Assembly (NCBI GenBank): GCA_963841105.1
Contig: CAWJCB010000042.1
Coordinates: 1-64,000, forward strand
DNA from: VAZQ01 sp963841105
GTDB taxonomy: Bacteria > Pseudomonadota > Alphaproteobacteria > Rhizobiales > Xanthobacteraceae
Reading direction: 5' to 3'
Length of the DNA stretch: 64,000 nt
Below the pieces are notes generated by a model. The model saw only the letters and a list, made by a program, of their open reading frames with translations. It ran no database searches and had not been told where the DNA came from. The position numbers and the translations under genes are program-made. How positions within the stretch are numbered: the first letter of the stretch is position 1; every line of letters begins with the position of its first letter. This document shows, piece by piece, positions 60,191-64,000 of this stretch.

Positions 60191-61600
60191 TTGGCAGTTA
60201 CCAGCTCGCAAGACGCATCCCGCTTGCCGCCGAGCTTCACGCTCCCGAACGCGTGGTCTCGATTCAAGGCGCGCGTGCTCGACGCCGAGCATCTTCTGGT
60301 TCAGCGCCTGGCCGGGACGGTATTCCTGGTTCGTGTCGCCAGCGCTCTCCTCGCATTCGGATCGCAGGTGATGTTCGCGCGCTGGATGGGGAGCTTCCAG
60401 TTCGGCATCTATGTCTATGTCTGGACGTGGGTGCTGCTGCTCGGACAGGCCATTGACCTCGGGCTCGGAACCGCGGCGCAGCGTTTCATTCCAGAGTATC
60501 GCGAGCACCGCCTGCTTGCACTCCTGCGCGGGTTTGTGTCCGGAAGCCGCTGGGTCGCTTTTGCTATTGCCATCGGCATTGCGGCGCTTGGCGCCGGCGG
60601 CGTTCGCCTGATCGAGCCACGGCTGAATGACTACCTGGTTATCCCGCTCTATCTCGCCTGCGTGACAATGCCCGCCTATGCGCTCGCCAATGTCCAGGAG
60701 GGTATTGCGCGAAGCTACGACTGGATCGGCCTGGCAATGATGCCCGGCTATGTTGTGCGCCAGCTCCTGCTCACCGTGATCATGGGGGCTGCATATTTTG
60801 CGCAGCTGCCAATGAACTCCGTCACCGCAATGATTGTGGCCGGCGCCTCGATCTGGCTGCCGACATTGGGCCAGCTCCTGGTTGTCAATCGCCGGCTTGC
60901 AAGACGCATCGAGCGAGGACCGAAGGCTTACGATTTCAAGCGTTGGCTGCTCACCGCGCTGCCCATCCTGATGGTCGAAGGCTTCTACTCGCTGCTCGCC
61001 TATTCCGATGTGCTCGTGCTGCAGCACTTCCGGCCGCCGGTCGAGGTGGCCCACTACTACGCAGCGGCCAAGACGCTCGCTCTCGTTTCGTTCATCTATT
61101 ACTCGGTGTCCGCGACGACCGCGCACCGCTTCAGCGGTTATCACATCAACGGCGATCGCAAAGGATTGTCCGCCTTCATCTCGCAATCCATCAAATGGAC
61201 GTTCTGGCCGTCGGTTGCGGCGGCAGCGCTGCTCCTTGTTTGCGGCCGGCCCATCCTGAGCCTATTCGGCCCGCAATTCACCGAGGGGTACCACGTGATG
61301 TTCATACTCGCGGTCGGGCTCCTCGCGCGCGCAGCCATAGGTCCGATCGAGCGGCTGCTCAACATGCTGGGCCAGCAGCGCATCTGTGCAATGGTGTATG
61401 CGAGCGCATTCGTCGTGAATATCGGTCTGTGCGTCGCACTGATTCCGCATTTCGGAATGGCCGGTGCAGCCGCGGCGACCGCGACCGCGCTGGTGCTCGA
61501 GTCCATCCTTCTGTTCATGGTGACGAAGCACCGGCTCGGCTTCCACGTTTTCATCTGGGGTCGCCAGGACCAGCATCAGGACCAGCATCCGGAGCGCTGA
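60191..61600 (+). CDS. Polysaccharide/lipid flippase (MOP superfamily)
   Basis: A 469-aa membrane protein with about twelve to fourteen hydrophobic segments, of the polysaccharide biosynthesis protein (Wzx/MurJ-like) type. VRVASALLAFGSQVMFARWMGSFQFGIYVYVWTWVLLLGQAIDLGLGTAAQRFIPEY (about 48-105) is the N-terminal signature. The TTG start at 60191 is supported by GGAGG five bases upstream. It probably moves a lipid-linked glycan across the inner membrane. No glycosyltransferase is adjacent in the window; the FemAB-like gene follows by three bases. Confidence 0.85.
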   Translation: MAVTSSQDASRLPPSFTLPNAWSRFKARVLDAEHLLVQRLAGTVFLVRVASALLAFGSQVMFARWMGSFQFGIYVYVWTWVLLLGQAIDLGLGTAAQRFIPEYREHRLLALLRGFVSGSRWVAFAIAIGIAALGAGGVRLIEPRLNDYLVIPLYLACVTMPAYALANVQEGIARSYDWIGLAMMPGYVVRQLLLTVIMGAAYFAQLPMNSVTAMIVAGASIWLPTLGQLLVVNRRLARRIERGPKAYDFKRWLLTALPILMVEGFYSLLAYSDVLVLQHFRPPVEVAHYYAAAKTLALVSFIYYSVSATTAHRFSGYHINGDRKGLSAFISQSIKWTFWPSVAAAALLLVCGRPILSLFGPQFTEGYHVMFILAVGLLARAAIGPIERLLNMLGQQRICAMVYASAFVVNIGLCVALIPHFGMAGAAAATATALVLESILLFMVTKHRLGFHVFIWGRQDQHQDQHPER

Positions 61601-61603
61601 ACC

Positions 61604-62764
61604 GTGCATGGCACGCTCGAATCCGCGTTGCGCGTTGAATGGCGCCCGTTGGCAGAGCTCGGCGCGTCGCGCCCGCAGTGGAGTGAGCTCGCCAAGCGCG
61701 CGATTGAGCCCAACGTCTTCTATGAGCCGTCCTTTGCGATGGCCGCCGCGCCCCTATTCGGCGCCGCGGCCGGCGCGGCTTTGGTCTGGTCGCACGACAC
61801 GCCGCCGCGCCTGCTTGGACTGTTTCCGGCGCGGATCGAGCGCCGCCGCTACGGCATCCCTTTGCCGGTGCTGACCGGGTGGACGCACCCCTATGCTCCC
61901 CTCGGCTCCCCACTCGTCGATGCCGCGATGTGCGAGGCGGTGATCAGCGCCTGGTTCGATCATATCGCGCGAAGTCCGCAGCTCCCGAAGCTCGTGCTTT
62001 TGCCGTACCTGCCATGCACCGGAGCGCTGGCGGCAGCGATCGATGCCGCCGTCGCAACGCGCAACGGAAAGAGTGCTTCCTTTGCGCGTCATTCCCGCGC
62101 TTTCCTTGCACCGTCCGAAGAGCGGGAGACCTATCTCTCACGCGCCATCGATGGGAAAAAACGCAAGGAGTTGCGCCGCCAGCGCAAGCGCCTCGCCGAC
62201 CTTGGCAGTGTCATCTTCGACGAGAGTGCGGTTGGGTCTGCCGGCGCCGCGCTCGATGATTTTTTTCACCTCGAAGCGAGGGGATGGAAGGGTCGTGCCG
62301 GAACCGCCGCACGCTGCCAACCCGATGTGCTGAAATTCATGCGGGCAGCAGTGACCACGCTTGCGCAGGAGGACAAGGCGCGGGTGACACGGCTGTGCGT
62401 CGATACCAATCCCGTCGCGGCGCTCGTCACTCTGCGCAGCGGTCGCACGGCCTGGTGCTGGAAGATCGCGTACGATGAAACCTATGCCCGCTTCTCACCG
62501 GGCGTGCAAATCCTCGTCAACATAACGGAAAGACTCCTGCGCGATCAGACGATCACGCGTGCTGATTCCTGCGCGACGCCCGAGCATCCCATGATCGATC
62601 ATGTCTGGCGCGAGCGGCTGGAGCTTGCAGATCGTCTGATGTGCATCGGTGAGGCAGATTCGCTGCGTTTCGCGCTTGCATGCAGGCTCGAGCAGGCGCG
62701 CCGCGGGGCTGTCGGACTTGCAAAGGCGCTGCGCGACATTGTGGGCGCTCGTAGGGCGGATTAG
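61604..62764 (+). CDS. FemAB/CelD-like GNAT-fold acyltransferase
   Basis: A 386-aa protein with a double GNAT fold (Acetyltransf_6 / 'cellulose biosynthesis CelD-like' group). The second half contains RAIDGKKRKELRRQRKRLADLGS (about 182-204), typical of the group, followed by FFHLEARGWKGRAGTA and VAALVTLRSGRTAWCWKIAYDETYARFSPG. GTG start. Adjacent to the flippase, so it may acylate or aminoacylate an envelope glycan. The last codons run into a dispersed repeat. Confidence 0.8.
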   Translation: MHGTLESALRVEWRPLAELGASRPQWSELAKRAIEPNVFYEPSFAMAAAPLFGAAAGAALVWSHDTPPRLLGLFPARIERRRYGIPLPVLTGWTHPYAPLGSPLVDAAMCEAVISAWFDHIARSPQLPKLVLLPYLPCTGALAAAIDAAVATRNGKSASFARHSRAFLAPSEERETYLSRAIDGKKRKELRRQRKRLADLGSVIFDESAVGSAGAALDDFFHLEARGWKGRAGTAARCQPDVLKFMRAAVTTLAQEDKARVTRLCVDTNPVAALVTLRSGRTAWCWKIAYDETYARFSPGVQILVNITERLLRDQTITRADSCATPEHPMIDHVWRERLELADRLMCIGEADSLRFALACRLEQARRGAVGLAKALRDIVGARRAD

Positions 62765-62823
62765 CGAGAGCGTAGTCCGCCGAAACGCGGCGGGTTACGG
62801 TGCCAAAAGCGCCCAACCCGCCA
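62751..62823. repeat. Dispersed palindrome, GTAGGGCGGATTAGCG type
   Basis: GGCGGATTAGCG...CGTAGTCCGCC forms one hairpin and GGCGGGTTACGG...CCAACCCGCC a second. This type is common in proteobacterial genomes. It contains the stop codon of the acyltransferase gene and separates it from the convergent acyl-CoA synthetase. Confidence 0.65.
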
Positions 62824-62829
62824 TACAAT

Positions 62830-64000
62830 CTACCCCTGCTGCCGCAACAGCCGCCGGATCACCTTGCCGGTGGTGGTCATCGGCATCTGCTCGATGAACG
62901 CCACCTCACGCGGATACTCGTGCGCGGAGAGGCGCGTCTTGACGAAGGACTGAATATCCGCGGCAAGCGCATCGGATGGGGGGTGTCCCGCCTTGGGCAC
63001 GATGAATGCCTTCACGATCTCGGTCCGCAGCGGGTCGCGCTTGCCGACAACCGCCGCCAACGCCACTGCCGGATGCTTGATGAGGCAATCCTCGATCTCT
63101 GTCGGACCTATCCGGTAGCCGGACGAGGTGATGACATCGTCGTTGCGGCCGATGAATTGCACATAGCCGGCATCGTCGCGCATCCCCTGGTCACCGGTGC
63201 TCATCCAGTCGCCAATGAACTTCTCGCGGGTTTCGTCAGGCTTTCCCCAATATTCCAGAAACATCACCGGATCGGGGCGCCTGATCGCAATCTCGCCCGC
63301 CTCCCCCGGGGCGCATAACACGCCGTCGGGGCGGATCACCGCCACATCGTGGCCGGGCACCGGCTTGCCTATTGCGCCGGGTTGCGACACCCCGATGCGC
63401 GCGCAGGAGGCGAGCACCAGGTTGCATTCGGTTTGGCCGTAGAACTCGTTGATGGTGAGGCCAAGTGCGGCTCTCCCCCATTCCAGCGTCTCCACGCCGA
63501 GCGCTTCGCCGCCGGAGCCCACGGAGCGGAGCTGGATTTCTCTCCGCGGTCGCGCCGCCGAGCGCATCATGCGCAGCGCCGTCGGCGGGATAAAGGCATT
63601 GCGCACGCCGGTCTTGGCCATGAGAGCGAACGCGTGCTCCGGATCGAATTTCTCCGACGCATGCGCGACCACGGCCACGCCATAGTGCAAGCCGGGGAGC
63701 AGCACATTGAGAAGCCCGCCGGCCCAGGCCCAATCTGCCGGAGTCCACAACCGATCACCGGGCTGCGGCAGAAACTCGTGCGGAAATTCGATCCCCGGCA
63801 GGTGTCCAAGCAGGACGCGATGCGCGTGCAGGGCGCCCTTGGGGGGGCCGGTCGTCCCCGAAGTGTAGACCATCAGCGCCGGCTCTTCGCTGGCGGTCGT
63901 CACCGGCGTAAAGTCGGACGCCGCGCGCGCCAGGAGCGTGTTGAAGTCCAGCGCATTAAAGTCCAGCGCGTTGAAGTCTCCTGCCCCATCGGCCGCGCCG
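62830..64000 (-). CDS. Acyl-CoA synthetase (AMP-dependent), N-terminus outside window
   Basis: C-terminal about 390 residues of an acyl/benzoate-type CoA ligase; the reading frame is open to the window edge. The AMP-binding P-loop YTSGTTGPPKG, the A5 motif YGQTE, STGDQG and DDVITSSGYRIGPTEIE, and the C-terminal Lys in MPMTTTGKVIRR are all present, so the enzyme looks active. Between the missing N-domain and the P-loop the 15-bp unit encoding ALDFN is tandemly repeated (63940-63978). Family members close to this activate medium-chain or aromatic acids (acetyl-CoA synthetase-like, ATP-AMP). Confidence 0.88.
   Translation of the reverse strand, partial: GAADGAGDFNALDFNALDFNTLLARAASDFTPVTTASEEPALMVYTSGTTGPPKGALHAHRVLLGHLPGIEFPHEFLPQPGDRLWTPADWAWAGGLLNVLLPGLHYGVAVVAHASEKFDPEHAFALMAKTGVRNAFIPPTALRMMRSAARPRREIQLRSVGSGGEALGVETLEWGRAALGLTINEFYGQTECNLVLASCARIGVSQPGAIGKPVPGHDVAVIRPDGVLCAPGEAGEIAIRRPDPVMFLEYWGKPDETREKFIGDWMSTGDQGMRDDAGYVQFIGRNDDVITSSGYRIGPTEIEDCLIKHPAVALAAVVGKRDPLRTEIVKAFIVPKAGHPPSDALAADIQSFVKTRLSAHEYPREVAFIEQMPMTTTGKVIRRLLRQQG

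Overview
The window looks like chromosomal DNA of an alphaproteobacterium of the order Hyphomicrobiales (Rhizobiales), probably close to Bradyrhizobium, Rhodopseudomonas or the Xanthobacteraceae. Grounds: high G+C coding sequence with GTG/TTG starts and ATGA or GTGA overlaps, an alphaproteobacterial-type initiator tRNA, many leucine/isoleucine/valine (LIV)-type ABC transporters beside UbiD, SDR, CoA-transferase and xanthine-dehydrogenase-family genes, and short palindromic intergenic repeats (GTCATTCCGG...CGGAATGAC, ATCCAGTAATC hairpins). Species cannot be fixed from the sequence alone.

Layout. (1) 1-3926: the tip of an integrated element abutting the 3' end of tRNA-fMet. It holds a decayed tyrosine recombinase, a ribbon-helix-helix protein, an excisionase-like HTH protein, a ParB-like protein and three unknown proteins; its base composition is visibly more A+T-rich than the rest. 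(2) 3927-6278: tRNA-fMet and housekeeping genes (NUDIX, DUF3291-like, pirin). (3) 6279-15189: an exported esterase, a UbiD-family decarboxylase, an AhpD-like protein, MarR and EthD proteins, and a complete LIV-type ABC importer. (4) 15200-46616: the most interesting part, a 31-kb block of eight divergently arranged transcription units holding a GntR/FCD regulator, a nitrilase-family amidase, a NitT/TauT-type importer, crotonase, CoA-transferase, two alpha/beta hydrolases, aminotransferase, two SDRs with altered active sites, an N-carbamoylase-like hydrolase, an orphan xanthine-dehydrogenase-type subunit, a LIV importer with fused permease-ATPase, a cytosine-deaminase-like and two other amidohydrolases, an M20 deacylase with altered metal ligands, and a PaoABC-type molybdenum oxidoreductase. 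A GTATAC-centred palindrome fitting the FadR/FCD half-site pattern sits in each of its four divergent junctions, so one regulator may control the whole block. (5) 46669-50692: MATE pump, HxlR regulator, MaoC-like and MFS genes. (6) 50995-59999: an Fe3+/AfuA-type importer, a MetE C-domain-like protein, and a LIV importer lacking a LivH permease. (7) 60191-64000: a flippase-FemAB/CelD-like pair and the C-terminal part of an acyl-CoA synthetase.

Working model (inference): region 4 imports and strips an N-containing, possibly heterocyclic or amide, substrate by hydroxylation/oxidation, deamination, ring or amide hydrolysis, then CoA chemistry. Five genes are interrupted by frameshifts. Four of these are otherwise intact and carry only one- or two-base indels, often in homopolymers, so sequencing error is a real alternative to decay.
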